Both the position numbers and the translations under genes were made by a program. Shown here one piece after another: positions 26,786-34,055 of a DNA stretch of 45,000 nucleotides (position 1 is the first letter of the stretch; the number at the start of each line of letters is the position of its first letter). The DNA comes from Gammaproteobacteria bacterium (GTDB taxonomy: Bacteria > Pseudomonadota > Gammaproteobacteria > Pseudomonadales > Azotimanducaceae). The stretch covers positions 1 through 45,000 of the forward strand of contig VXPO01000005.1 of assembly GCA_009839505.1 (NCBI GenBank), in the 5' to 3' direction. The notes below the pieces were generated by a model. That model made no database searches and was not told the origin of the DNA. It saw nothing but the letters and a program-made list of their open reading frames with translations.

Positions 26786-27700
26786 ATGCAGAGATCTCTT
26801 CTCGTGTTCATCTTGGTCGCGGCCGCACCTCTCGCGACCGCCCAGGACGTCCCCTATTGCGGCGACGAAGGCGTCTGGCTACAGATCCTCGGGTCCGGCG
26901 GCACGGATCTCGATGATCAACGGGGAGGCGCTTCCTACCTGGTCTGGATCGACGAGAATGTCCGTCTCATGGTCGACGTCGGCTCGGCGGCGGCGCTGCG
27001 CTTCGATCAGGCCGGCGCGGCGTTCGCCGACCTCGATGCAATCGTGTTCACCAAGCTCCAGGCGCGCAGCCTCGTCGATTTCCCGAGCCTGATCGAGGGT
27101 TCCCGGACGGCGTTTCGGGAACGGACCTTGCCCGTGTACGGACCGGCAGTACCCGGTGGCGATTCCCTGTCGGCGATGATCCAGAGGCTGATGGGCACCG
27201 AGGGCGCTTTCCCACGCTTGGCACCGTACTTGGACACGCCGTCGCCCGCGGGCTACCGGATCTCGGTGCGGGAGGTGACGGCCATCGGCACGCGCCGCTG
27301 GTCGGAGTTCGGCAACGAGCGTCTTACGCTTTCGGCGGTACCCGTGAATCACGGCGACATCCCGGCGCTCGCTTGGCGGGTGGACATAGGCGACGTGTCG
27401 CTGGTGTTCGCCGGCAGCTTCAGCAACCAGAACGGGGTGATCGCAAGATTCGCCAAGGACGCGGACGCGCTCATCGTCCATCATGCGATCCTGAACTCGG
27501 CGCGGGGCGCATCACTCGACTACTTCGCGACGCCGACGGAGCTCGCGAGGGTCGCGACCCTCGCGAACGTCCGCATGCTGGTCTTGGGACACCGGACGAC
27601 ACCCACGTTGGGCGTTGAGAGCATAAGCAGGGGTTTCATCGAGGAGCACTACGGGGGACCGTTGATCTTCGGTGACGAGATGGAGTGCTGGGGTATGTAA
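26786..27700 (+). CDS. exported metallo-beta-lactamase-fold protein with degenerate metal site
   Basis: 304 residues. Signal peptide MQRSLLVFILVAAAPLATAQ, so periplasmic or secreted. The remainder follows the RNase Z-like MBL fold: LQILGSGGTDLDDQRGGASYLVW, then MVDVGSAAALRF, ADLDAIVFTK, VNHGDIPALAWRVDIG, SLVFAGSF and RMLVLGHRT. The zinc motif HxHxDH is replaced by K-L-Q-A-R-S (after Thr89), and the strand that normally ends S-G-D-T reads A-G-S-F; only scattered His remain. It is therefore probably not a hydrolase, or uses a different site. It starts five bases after nadE and may share its transcript. Confidence 0.8.
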   Translation: MQRSLLVFILVAAAPLATAQDVPYCGDEGVWLQILGSGGTDLDDQRGGASYLVWIDENVRLMVDVGSAAALRFDQAGAAFADLDAIVFTKLQARSLVDFPSLIEGSRTAFRERTLPVYGPAVPGGDSLSAMIQRLMGTEGAFPRLAPYLDTPSPAGYRISVREVTAIGTRRWSEFGNERLTLSAVPVNHGDIPALAWRVDIGDVSLVFAGSFSNQNGVIARFAKDADALIVHHAILNSARGASLDYFATPTELARVATLANVRMLVLGHRTTPTLGVESISRGFIEEHYGGPLIFGDEMECWGM

Positions 27701-27702
27701 AC

Positions 27703-27746
27703 GCGACCGCTACGCGGTCGCCCGAGAATTCGCTGCGCGAATTCTC
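27703..27746. terminator. two consecutive perfect hairpins after the MBL gene
   Basis: GCGACCGC-tac-GCGGTCGC (27703-27721) followed directly by GAGAATTCGC-tgc-GCGAATTCTC (27724-27746). Both stems are perfect with 3-nt loops, and the first begins two bases after the stop codon. CTCCTTCG follows rather than a U-run. Confidence 0.55.
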
Positions 27747-27811
27747 CTTCGTGGTCACTCGGCGTTGTTACTGACATCTGAAGCGTGACTGAAGAGCCGG
27801 GGCGCAACCGG

Positions 27812-27817
27812 TATGAT
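27812..27817 (+). promoter_or_regulatory. possible -10 box before the THX gene
   Basis: TATGAT (5 of 6 to consensus), 29 bases upstream of the THX start. A GTGACT-like -35 exists but at too long a spacing. Confidence 0.4.
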
Positions 27818-27845
27818 CATCGCGTCCTGCAACGAGGGGATGACC

Positions 27846-27953
27846 ATGGGGAAGGGCGACATCCGCACCCGCCGCGGCAAGATCGTGCGTGGCACGTTCG
27901 GCACCCGGCGGCGGCGCAAGCGGAAGAAGACCACCGACGACAAGAAGGATTGA
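27846..27953 (+). CDS. 30S ribosomal protein THX
   Basis: 35 residues (MGKGDIRTRRGKIVRGTFG, then an Arg/Lys-rich tail and TTDDKKD). It matches the small basic THX family, which sits in the head of the 30S subunit and binds 16S rRNA; the MGKGD-x-xTRRGKI opening is diagnostic. GAGGGG lies six bases upstream of the ATG at 27846; an in-frame ATG at 27840 would add two residues and overlaps the ribosome site. The tail is longer than in many THX proteins. It ends seven bases before the nitroreductase gene. Confidence 0.9.
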   Translation: MGKGDIRTRRGKIVRGTFGTRRRRKRKKTTDDKKD

Positions 27954-27959
27954 CCGAAC

Positions 27960-28601
27960 GTGGACGTCGAAACCTGCGATTGGCTGCTGTCGACCACGCG
28001 GGCCGTGCGCAAACGGCTGGACCTTTCGCGCCCGGTGCCGAGAGAGGTCGTCGACGAATGCCTCGAACTCGCCGTGCAGGCGCCCACGGGTTCGAACAGC
28101 CAGAACTGGCGTTGGGTGGTGGTGGACGACGCGGACAAGCGGCGTGCCCTTGCTGAACTCTACCGGCGTGGCGGAGAAGCGTATCTGACGGGTGCCAACA
28201 CCCGGGCACAGGCCGGGGGCGACGCGCAGCAGGCTCGCGTATTCAGTTCCGCGCTCTACCTGATGGAGCATCTGCACGAGGTTCCGGTGCACGTCATCCC
28301 GTGTCTTGCCGGACGCCCCCGCGCGGGTGCCGGGGTCACGGCCCTCGGCGGCTACTTCGCGTCGATCTACCCGGCGGTGTGGAACTTCCAGCTGGCCTTG
28401 CGGGCCCGGGGCCTGGGGTCGTGCCTCACCACCCTGCATCTCGGCTTGGAGCGGGAAGCCGCCGAGATTCTGGGCATCCCGGAGGACGTCGTGCAGACGG
28501 CGCTGCTGCCGGTGGCCTACACGCTGGGAACGGATTTCAAACCGGCTGCCCGACCGCCGGTTGCCGAGATCACGCATTGGAACGGCTGGGACGGCTCCTG
28601 A
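27960..28601 (+). CDS. nitroreductase-family FMN oxidoreductase
   Basis: 213 residues, GTG start. FMN-binding R-x-x-R region near the N-terminus (TTRAVRKRLDLSRPV) and APTGSNSQNWRWVVV, the conserved loop over the flavin, then IYPAVWNFQLALRARGLGSCLT in the dimer-interface helix and LGIPEDVVQTALLPVAYTLG near the end. These enzymes reduce nitroaromatics, quinones, enones or serve in cofactor metabolism. Its 3' end overlaps the start assigned to the amidase gene. Confidence 0.9.
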   Translation: MDVETCDWLLSTTRAVRKRLDLSRPVPREVVDECLELAVQAPTGSNSQNWRWVVVDDADKRRALAELYRRGGEAYLTGANTRAQAGGDAQQARVFSSALYLMEHLHEVPVHVIPCLAGRPRAGAGVTALGGYFASIYPAVWNFQLALRARGLGSCLTTLHLGLEREAAEILGIPEDVVQTALLPVAYTLGTDFKPAARPPVAEITHWNGWDGS

Positions 28602-30049
28602 GCGACCCCTGCCTACTCACGGCCACGGAACTGCGTGGGCTGGTCGCGCGCCGAGAACTGAGCTGCCGGGAGATTCTCGACGCGCACATCGAACGCATCG
28701 ACACGGTCAACCCCGCACTTAATGCCATCGTCACGACCTGTTTTGACATGGCTAGGGTTCGGGCCGACGCCTTGGATCGCGAGCCCTCCGCCCAAGGCGC
28801 GCTCGCGGGCCTGCCGATAGCCCACAAGGACCTCCTGCCGACTAAGGGCATCCGCACGACCTTCGGTTCACCCCTGTACGCTCGACACGTGCCGAACGTG
28901 GATGCGCTGATTGTCCAACGCATGCGGCAGGCCGGCGCGGTGACCATCGGCAAAACCAACGTGCCGGAGTTCGGCGCCGGTTCGCACACGTTCAACCGGG
29001 TGTTCGGGCCCACCCTGAACCCTTACGACCCAGCCAAGACCTGCGGCGGAAGCAGCGGCGGCGCGGCCGTCGCCCTGGCGGCGCGAATGATCCCCGTCGC
29101 GGACGGCAGCGACACCGGCGGATCGCTGCGCAACCCGGCGGCGTTCTGCAATGTCATCGGCTTTCGCCCTTCGCCCGGCCGGGTGCCGACCCTGCACGGC
29201 GACCCGTGGTCCGACCTGTCAACGGCGGGTCCCATGGCCCGAACCGTGGACGACTTGGCGCTCTTGTTCTCGGTGCTCGCCGGCCCGGACCCAAGAGTGC
29301 CCAACTGCCTGCCCGAGGCGGGCCCATCGTTCCAATTGGTCGAGCCTGTCGATCTCGCGAAGCTGCGCATCGCCGTCACCGACGACTTCGGCGGCCTGCC
29401 GGTCGAGCCCGGAATCCGGGACGCGATTGGCGAGTTGCGCGACGTCCTGGCCGACGCGGGCGCGGTGGTGTTTGACGCGGCACCGGACCTCGCCGACGCT
29501 CGCCGCATCTTCCACATCCTGCGGGCGACCGGTTTCCGCCGACGGTTCGGGCCGATGTCGGATGCGCACAAGGCGGAACTCAAGGACACGATCCATTGGA
29601 ATCTGGAGGCGGGCCTCGAATTGACCGCCGCCGACTACGACTGGGTGTACCCGGCGCGCGCTGCCCTTGTCGCGGGCTTCGCCGAGTTCTTCGAGAAGGC
29701 TGATCTCCTCATTGGACCCACCACCCAGGTCCAGCCGTTCGATATCGAGACGGACTGGCCGCGCGTGGTCGATGGCGAACGGATGTCCACCTACATCGAG
29801 TGGATGGAGAGCTGCAGTTGGATCACGGTGACCTGTTGTCCCGCGCTGTCGCTGCCGGCGGGATTCAGGAACGGCTTGCCGGTCGGCGCCCAGCTGATCG
29901 CCCCGTTGCGCGCCGACGGCTTCCTGCTCCGCGCAGCCAAGGCCATCGAAGCAGTGACCGCGCATTGGATGCGAATGCCACCGCTAGCGCGCCTTGCGAG
30001 TACGCGAGGCGTCAAGGAGCGACTCGGAGCGTCCGTCCATGAAATGTAA
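28577..30049 (+). CDS. amidase signature family hydrolase
   Basis: 490 residues. Ser-cisSer-Lys triad: Lys84 in LPIAHKDLLPTKGI, cis-Ser in the TCGGSSGGAAVALAA motif (159-160) and nucleophile Ser183 in DGSDTGGSLRNPA. Further conserved are GFRPSPGRVP and STAGPMARTVDDLALL. It hydrolyses an amide, possibly of a xenobiotic or amino-acid derivative; GatA is unlikely without GatB/GatC neighbours. The start is uncertain: the frame is open far upstream inside the nitroreductase gene, and TTG 28577, which gives a normal N-terminus and a 25-base overlap, is my choice. The last residues are encoded by a dispersed DNA repeat (29980-30039), so the original C-terminus may have been extended. Confidence 0.88.
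   Translation: MERLGRLLSDPCLLTATELRGLVARRELSCREILDAHIERIDTVNPALNAIVTTCFDMARVRADALDREPSAQGALAGLPIAHKDLLPTKGIRTTFGSPLYARHVPNVDALIVQRMRQAGAVTIGKTNVPEFGAGSHTFNRVFGPTLNPYDPAKTCGGSSGGAAVALAARMIPVADGSDTGGSLRNPAAFCNVIGFRPSPGRVPTLHGDPWSDLSTAGPMARTVDDLALLFSVLAGPDPRVPNCLPEAGPSFQLVEPVDLAKLRIAVTDDFGGLPVEPGIRDAIGELRDVLADAGAVVFDAAPDLADARRIFHILRATGFRRRFGPMSDAHKAELKDTIHWNLEAGLELTAADYDWVYPARAALVAGFAEFFEKADLLIGPTTQVQPFDIETDWPRVVDGERMSTYIEWMESCSWITVTCCPALSLPAGFRNGLPVGAQLIAPLRADGFLLRAAKAIEAVTAHWMRMPPLARLASTRGVKERLGASVHEM
29980..30039 (+). repeat. dispersed repeat, copy B, inside the amidase 3' end
   Basis: ACCGCTAGCGCGCC followed by TTGCGAGTACGCGAGGCG, then a less conserved part containing AGCGACTC and AGCGT. 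It matches the reverse complement of 19621-19680. Here it encodes the last residues of the amidase (PLARLASTRGVKERLG). Confidence 0.55.
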
Positions 30050-30082
30050 CCCGACCGTGAGCATCCGCTCCGCTCAGTGAGT

Positions 30083-31063
30083 CTAGCGGTACCGGGCTAA
30101 GACCCTATCCGCCGAATCTTCGACTAGCCGCACCAGCCAAGCCGTGCGGTCGCCGTGGTCGAGTTCCGGACGGGCCGCGATCCAGCCGATGGATGCGAGG
30201 TTCCGGACGAGCAGGAACAGCGGAATCCGGGCGACGGTCTCGTCGGCTACGGCCCGGTGTTTCCGATAGCCGTCGATCATGGCACCGGTGAATTCATCGA
30301 CGCGGTGGTCGCGTTGAAGGTGGGAGAGGGCGACCGCGAAGTCGTACGCGTGCCAGCCGAATCCGGCGTCGTCGAAGTCGATGACGTGCAGGGTCTCGCC
30401 GTTTTCGATGACGTTGTTCGGATGCAGGTCGGCGTGGATGAGGCCGAAGGTGCGGTGTTCGGTGCCGTAGGCGGTGAGGATGCGGTGTACGGTCGCACGT
30501 AGTGTTGCGAGCCGCGTGCGCTCGCCTGCATCCAGGTGCGGTGACTCCCAAAACCGGCCCCAGAAGGGCTGCTCGCCCATCAGCCCGTCGGCATCGAGAC
30601 GCTGGCGCCGAAACCCGGGTGGAATCGTCCAGGCGGCAGACTGATTGTGGATCGAGGCCATGATCTCGCCGAGCTGCGCGAAGCACTGGCCCACGAATAC
30701 AGGGTCGTCGTTGCGTCGCATCACGTCGTGCATGGTCGGACCGTCGACCCACTCGAGCAGACCGGCGTAGCGGCGTTCTCCCGCGACCTCGACCCGCGCA
30801 TAGCCCTGGCCGTTGCGGGTAATCACCGGTACCGGCACATCGACACCCGCCTCGCGCAGCGCCGCGGTCCAGGTCTGCTCGGAGATCAGTTCGTCGAGGT
30901 CGTGGTACCAGGGCCGGTGCAGACGCAGTACGTAGCGCCCGCCCGCACGGTCGTCGACGCGAAAAGCGATATTCTCGGTGACGGAGACGAGGCGGATATC
31001 CTTGACCTCGAGCTCCCACGCGCGAAGCGCTTCGCGCGCTGCGCGGAGACGTTCATCGGGCAT
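30083..31063 (-). CDS. APH/choline-kinase-fold small-molecule kinase
   Basis: 326 residues. Protein-kinase-like phosphotransferase: ATP-binding Lys/Arg region in RYVLRLHRPWYHDLDEL, catalytic loop LIHADLHPNNVIENG and metal motif VIDFDDAGFGWHAYD. In sequence style it resembles the hydroxylysine/homoserine/ethanolamine kinase group. It is encoded 3' of a class III aminotransferase of the phospho-lyase type and overlaps it by 11 bases. In animals and in some bacterial fusions such a pair phosphorylates an amino alcohol and then eliminates phosphate, so an amino-alcohol or hydroxylysine kinase is the most likely role. ATG 31063 (MPDERLRAARE) is chosen over an upstream in-frame start inside the aminotransferase gene. 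Confidence 0.85.
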   Translation of the reverse strand: MPDERLRAAREALRAWELEVKDIRLVSVTENIAFRVDDRAGGRYVLRLHRPWYHDLDELISEQTWTAALREAGVDVPVPVITRNGQGYARVEVAGERRYAGLLEWVDGPTMHDVMRRNDDPVFVGQCFAQLGEIMASIHNQSAAWTIPPGFRRQRLDADGLMGEQPFWGRFWESPHLDAGERTRLATLRATVHRILTAYGTEHRTFGLIHADLHPNNVIENGETLHVIDFDDAGFGWHAYDFAVALSHLQRDHRVDEFTGAMIDGYRKHRAVADETVARIPLFLLVRNLASIGWIAARPELDHGDRTAWLVRLVEDSADRVLARYR

Positions 31064-32324
31064 CGAGTTCGCGAAGCGTGTCTTCGAACGCCTGCAGGAA
31101 GGCGGCTGCATCCTGGTGGGAGAACATGAGCGGGGGGCGAATCTTCACCACGTTGCCGAACGCGCCGGCGTTGCCGATCAGGAACCCCTTGTCCTTCATC
31201 GCGTTGACCACGCGGACAGCACCATCGCGGTCCGGTGTCTTGGCCTCGCGGTCGGAGACCCACTCGACGCCGATGAACAGGCCGTGCCCTCGGACGTCGC
31301 CCATGGCCGCCGATCCGGGCTGTAGTTCGACCAGACGCCGACGGATGGCGGCGCCCACGTCGGCAGCATTGGCGCACAGGTCCTCGTTCTCGATCACGTC
31401 GAGTACGGCGTTCCCGGCCGCTGCCTGCAGGGGACTCGATGCGAAGGTATTGAAGTATCCGGTACCACGTCGGAACGTCTCGACGATGTGTCGGCTGGCA
31501 GCCGCCGCCGCCAGCGGGACGCCGGCACCGAGAGGCTTGCCCATGACTACGATGTCGGGTCGAAACTCCATGATCTCGTAGCCCCACCACCGTCCCGCTC
31601 GGCAGAGGCCGGCCTGCACCTCGTCCGCGACCACAAGGCCACCGGCCTCGTGGACCAGTTCGGCGGCCGCGGACATGAAACCTTGCGGAATGTTCGGCAG
31701 ACCCTCGTTGGCGAGCAGCGGACAGAGCAGCATGCCCGCGAAGGGAACGTCGTCGCGTTCGAAACCTGCGATGACGTCGCGGAGCTTGTCGAGGTAGAAC
31801 CCGGCCGGGTCGTTGGACTCGTGGCGGTACGTCTCCGGGAACGGGATCGACCGGACGTCACCGTCGGTGCTCCGGTTGCGCGTGAGCTTGCGTACCTCGG
31901 CACTGTTGCCGTGATAGGCGGCGTCCGTGCACACGATGCCCCGACCGCCCGTGGCCAGACGCGCCATCATGAGGGCCACCTCGTTGGCCTCTGTGCCCGT
32001 ACAGGTGACGACGACACTTTCGATACCGTCATGATGGCGTCCAGCGAGTCGCTCGGCGTAGTCCAGCACCCCCTCGTGGAGGTAGCGGTTGTGGACGTTG
32101 AGCGTGGCGGCTTGATCGCTGACGGCACGCACCACGTGGGGGTGGCAATGACCGACGCACGGCACGTTGTTGTACATGTCGACGTAGCGCCGGCCGGCGG
32201 CGTCGTACAGCGATACGCCTTCTCCACGGACGATGTGCAGTGGCTCGGCGTAGAAGAGCGGTGCGCCGGTGCCGAGCAGGCGGTCGCGACGCTGTCTCAG
32301 GGACTCATCCATCAGGTGTGGCAT
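31053..32324 (-). CDS. class III PLP-dependent aminotransferase, phospho-lyase-like
   Basis: 423 residues. PLP-fold type I: CTGTEANEVALMMARL cofactor loop, VVADEVQAGLCR (Asp234) and Schiff-base Lys263 in VVMGKPLGAGVPLAAA. The N-terminal MYNNVPCVGHCHPHVV and the GKPLGAG lysine motif resemble ethanolamine-phosphate and phosphohydroxylysine phospho-lyases more than ornithine- or GABA-aminotransferases. Overlap of 11 bases with the kinase gene downstream and 20 bases with the TonB-lipoprotein gene upstream implies one operon. It would take the kinase product, eliminate phosphate and ammonia and give an aldehyde; an ordinary omega-aminotransferase is the alternative. Confidence 0.87.
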   Translation of the reverse strand: MPHLMDESLRQRRDRLLGTGAPLFYAEPLHIVRGEGVSLYDAAGRRYVDMYNNVPCVGHCHPHVVRAVSDQAATLNVHNRYLHEGVLDYAERLAGRHHDGIESVVVTCTGTEANEVALMMARLATGGRGIVCTDAAYHGNSAEVRKLTRNRSTDGDVRSIPFPETYRHESNDPAGFYLDKLRDVIAGFERDDVPFAGMLLCPLLANEGLPNIPQGFMSAAAELVHEAGGLVVADEVQAGLCRAGRWWGYEIMEFRPDIVVMGKPLGAGVPLAAAAASRHIVETFRRGTGYFNTFASSPLQAAAGNAVLDVIENEDLCANAADVGAAIRRRLVELQPGSAAMGDVRGHGLFIGVEWVSDREAKTPDRDGAVRVVNAMKDKGFLIGNAGAFGNVVKIRPPLMFSHQDAAAFLQAFEDTLRELDAR

Positions 32325-32691
32325 CGCCTGGCTTGAGCAGGTCGTCGTACTCGCTCTCGCCGAGGCGGAACAGCAGTTCGCTGACGCGCCCCGGGGCGGC
32401 GACCACCTCGCCGCGATCCACTCGGGGTCGGAAACGCCAGGATCTGACCGCGGTCAGTGCGGCCTCGTCGAACATCCCCGGCGGCTCGGAGGCCGCGACC
32501 ACGGCGTTGACGACGCTGCCGTCCGCAGTGACGTCGTAGCGAACAACGACGCGACCTTCTATGCCGCTCGCCTTGGCGGCCTCGGGGTACACCAGGTCCA
32601 CGCCGCCGATGAACTGCGGCGGCCGCGACGGTGCAATGCAGCCGACGACGGCGGGCATGGCGATGATGGCGACGATCAATGCGCGGCGCAT
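32305..32691 (-). CDS. TonB C-terminal-domain lipoprotein
   Basis: 128 residues. Lipoprotein signal MRRALIVAIIAMPAVVGC with lipobox VVGC, then a compact TonB C-terminal domain: VYPEAAKASGIEGRVVVRYDVTADGSV, EPPGMFDEAALTAVRSWRFRP. Unlike true TonB it has no N-terminal transmembrane anchor and no proline-rich spacer, so it is a stand-alone TonB_C lipoprotein whose partner is unknown. First gene of the operon with aminotransferase and kinase, 92 bp divergent from the peroxiredoxin. ATG at 32691 gives the proper signal peptide. Confidence 0.85.
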   Translation of the reverse strand: MRRALIVAIIAMPAVVGCIAPSRPPQFIGGVDLVYPEAAKASGIEGRVVVRYDVTADGSVVNAVVAASEPPGMFDEAALTAVRSWRFRPRVDRGEVVAAPGRVSELLFRLGESEYDDLLKPGDATPDG

Positions 32692-32783
32692 GGGTACCAA
32701 GATACCGGAATGACGTCTCGCCATCGCGGTGGACTTCGACTGGTGTATTCTCGAACTACGGTACGCAGGAGATGGGAGGCGGC

Positions 32784-33248
32784 ATGATTGCGGTCGGAGA
32801 CGCGGCCCCGGACTTCACCCTGAGAAGCCACCGGGGCGACGAGATCAGCCTGGCCGGTTTCAGGGGCGACAAGTGGGTCGTACTGCATACCTTTCCGTTG
32901 GCGTTCACCGGCGGCTGAAGCAATCAGACCACGAACTTCAACCGTGCGTTGAAGCAGTTCGACGAAGCCGGTGCCGCTCTCATCGGCTTGAGCGTGGACT
33001 CGGGTCCGGCGCTGGGCGCATGGTCCACGGCCATGGGAGGCATCCGCCACCCGCTGCTCGCGGATTTCTGGCCGCATGGCGGCGTCGCCAAGACCTATGG
33101 CCTGTTCAACGAGGCGGCAGGCATCGTCAACCGCACGCTCCTGATCATCGACCCCGATGGTGTTGTACGGCACACGGAGGCCCACCAACGAACGCTGCCC
33201 GATCCGGCTGCGGCGCTGAGTAAGCTGAAGGAGCTACAAGACGCGTAG
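32784..33248 (+). CDS. selenocysteine-containing peroxiredoxin (TGA at 32916-32918 read as Sec45)
   Basis: 154 residues including a predicted Sec. Thioredoxin-fold AhpC/TSA peroxiredoxin that would reduce hydroperoxides. N-terminus MIAVGDAAPDFTLRSHRGDEISLAGFRGDKW is standard, then VVLHTFPLAFTGG and an in-frame TGA where the peroxidatic Cys of the T-x-x-C motif belongs (T-G-G-U-S-N-Q). The same frame continues for 110 codons with the normal second half: ALIGLSVDSGPALGAW, IRHPLLADFWPHGGVAKTYGLF, NRTLLIIDPDGVVRHTE. The ATG at 32784 has GGGAGG just upstream. A SECIS-like hairpin follows the TGA. A gene-finder would split it into two ORFs or call it a pseudogene. No other Cys is present, so recycling would use an external thiol. 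Confidence 0.87.
32919..32960 (+). promoter_or_regulatory. candidate bacterial SECIS element
   Basis: Hairpin CTTCAAC-cgtgc-GTTGAAG at 32936-32954: 7-bp perfect stem, 5-nt apical loop with G in the second position; outer bases GAA and TTC can extend the stem past a small bulge. The loop starts 25 nt after the TGA, inside the 16-37 nt range described for bacterial SECIS elements that bind SelB. Confidence 0.65.
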
Positions 33249-33283
33249 GGGCGAGGCGTTTGAGCGCGCCCCCTAGGAGCCGG

Positions 33284-34030
33284 TCATCTGACGCTAGCCA
33301 ACCCTTTGCCGATACCCTCGCTTGCCCAACCGGCCCAAGGCAGCGTGAAGAAACTGAAGCCCTTGTCTTTGAGTTGCGCCGGTGAGATGCCGGGCGGTAC
33401 GAAGAACATGCCGGCGGCCACGCCCGCGGCCTGGCAGGAGGCGCCGATCTTGTCGAGCGCGGCTTGGTACGTGTCGCTGGTGTAGTCCAGGGGCACGTCG
33501 AGGTTGATGGACAGGTCGGAAGGTCCGACCAGCAGGACGTCGATGCCGGGCACGGCCAGGATGTCGACAATGCTGTCGAGGGCCTCCTGGGTCTCGATCA
33601 TGGGGATGATGAGCAACTGCTCGTTCACCGCATCCATGTATTCGCGGTAGCTCTTGAACTCGCCCCACTCGCCGCGCATGCCGGCGGAGCTTCGGACCCC
33701 TTCGAATGGGTACTTGCACCACTTCACCATGTCGGTGGCTTCTTCCGGGGTATTCACCATGGGCACGATGATCCCCTTGGCGCCGATGTCCAGCGCGTAG
33801 CAGATCTGGTCCGGTCGGAGGTCGCCGACGCGGATGATCGGGATCGCCTGAGCTCCCCGGGTGGCGGACACGGCCCGCGCGAGCCCCTTGATGTCGTCCG
33901 TCGAGTGCTGGGTGTCGAACAGAATGAAGTCGAAACCGGACCCGGCGAGAAAACGCGCCTCGCTGTTGGCACCGGCGGTGGTGCCGACGGCGGTCTCGCC
34001 AGCCTTGAGCATGTCCTTGACGCGATTCAT
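33284..34030 (-). CDS. HpcH/HpaI family aldolase
   Basis: 248 residues. Class II pyruvate aldolase fold: DFILFDTQHSTDDI with His42, IIRVGD (Arg67), AKGIIVPMVNTPEEA, metal ligands Glu146 in IIPMIETQEALD and Asp172 in LLVGPSDLSINL. It would cleave or form a 4-hydroxy-2-oxo acid, releasing pyruvate. The ATG at 34030 is standard for the family (MNRVKDMLKAGETAVGT). It is separated from the dienelactone-hydrolase-like gene upstream by a hairpin-rich gap of 176 bp, so co-transcription is uncertain. Confidence 0.9.
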   Translation of the reverse strand: MNRVKDMLKAGETAVGTTAGANSEARFLAGSGFDFILFDTQHSTDDIKGLARAVSATRGAQAIPIIRVGDLRPDQICYALDIGAKGIIVPMVNTPEEATDMVKWCKYPFEGVRSSAGMRGEWGEFKSYREYMDAVNEQLLIIPMIETQEALDSIVDILAVPGIDVLLVGPSDLSINLDVPLDYTSDTYQAALDKIGASCQAAGVAAGMFFVPPGISPAQLKDKGFSFFTLPWAGWASEGIGKGLASVR

Positions 34031-34055
34031 GTGGTTTACCCCTGCCAACGAAACG

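Noticed and set aside
27785-28156. Plus-strand frame overlapping the THX gene
   Set aside because: Shadow frame; the THX frame has the ribosome site and the family sequence.
28577-30049. GatA subunit of the aspartyl/glutamyl-tRNA amidotransferase
   Set aside because: No gatB or gatC nearby, and the neighbour is a nitroreductase; a general amidase is the safer call.
32679-32918. Treating the peroxiredoxin as two ORFs or a pseudogene ended by TGA
   Set aside because: The frame is unbroken on both sides, the ribosome site is strong, and the TGA sits exactly at the catalytic Cys codon with a SECIS-like hairpin behind it; random decay would not target that codon.
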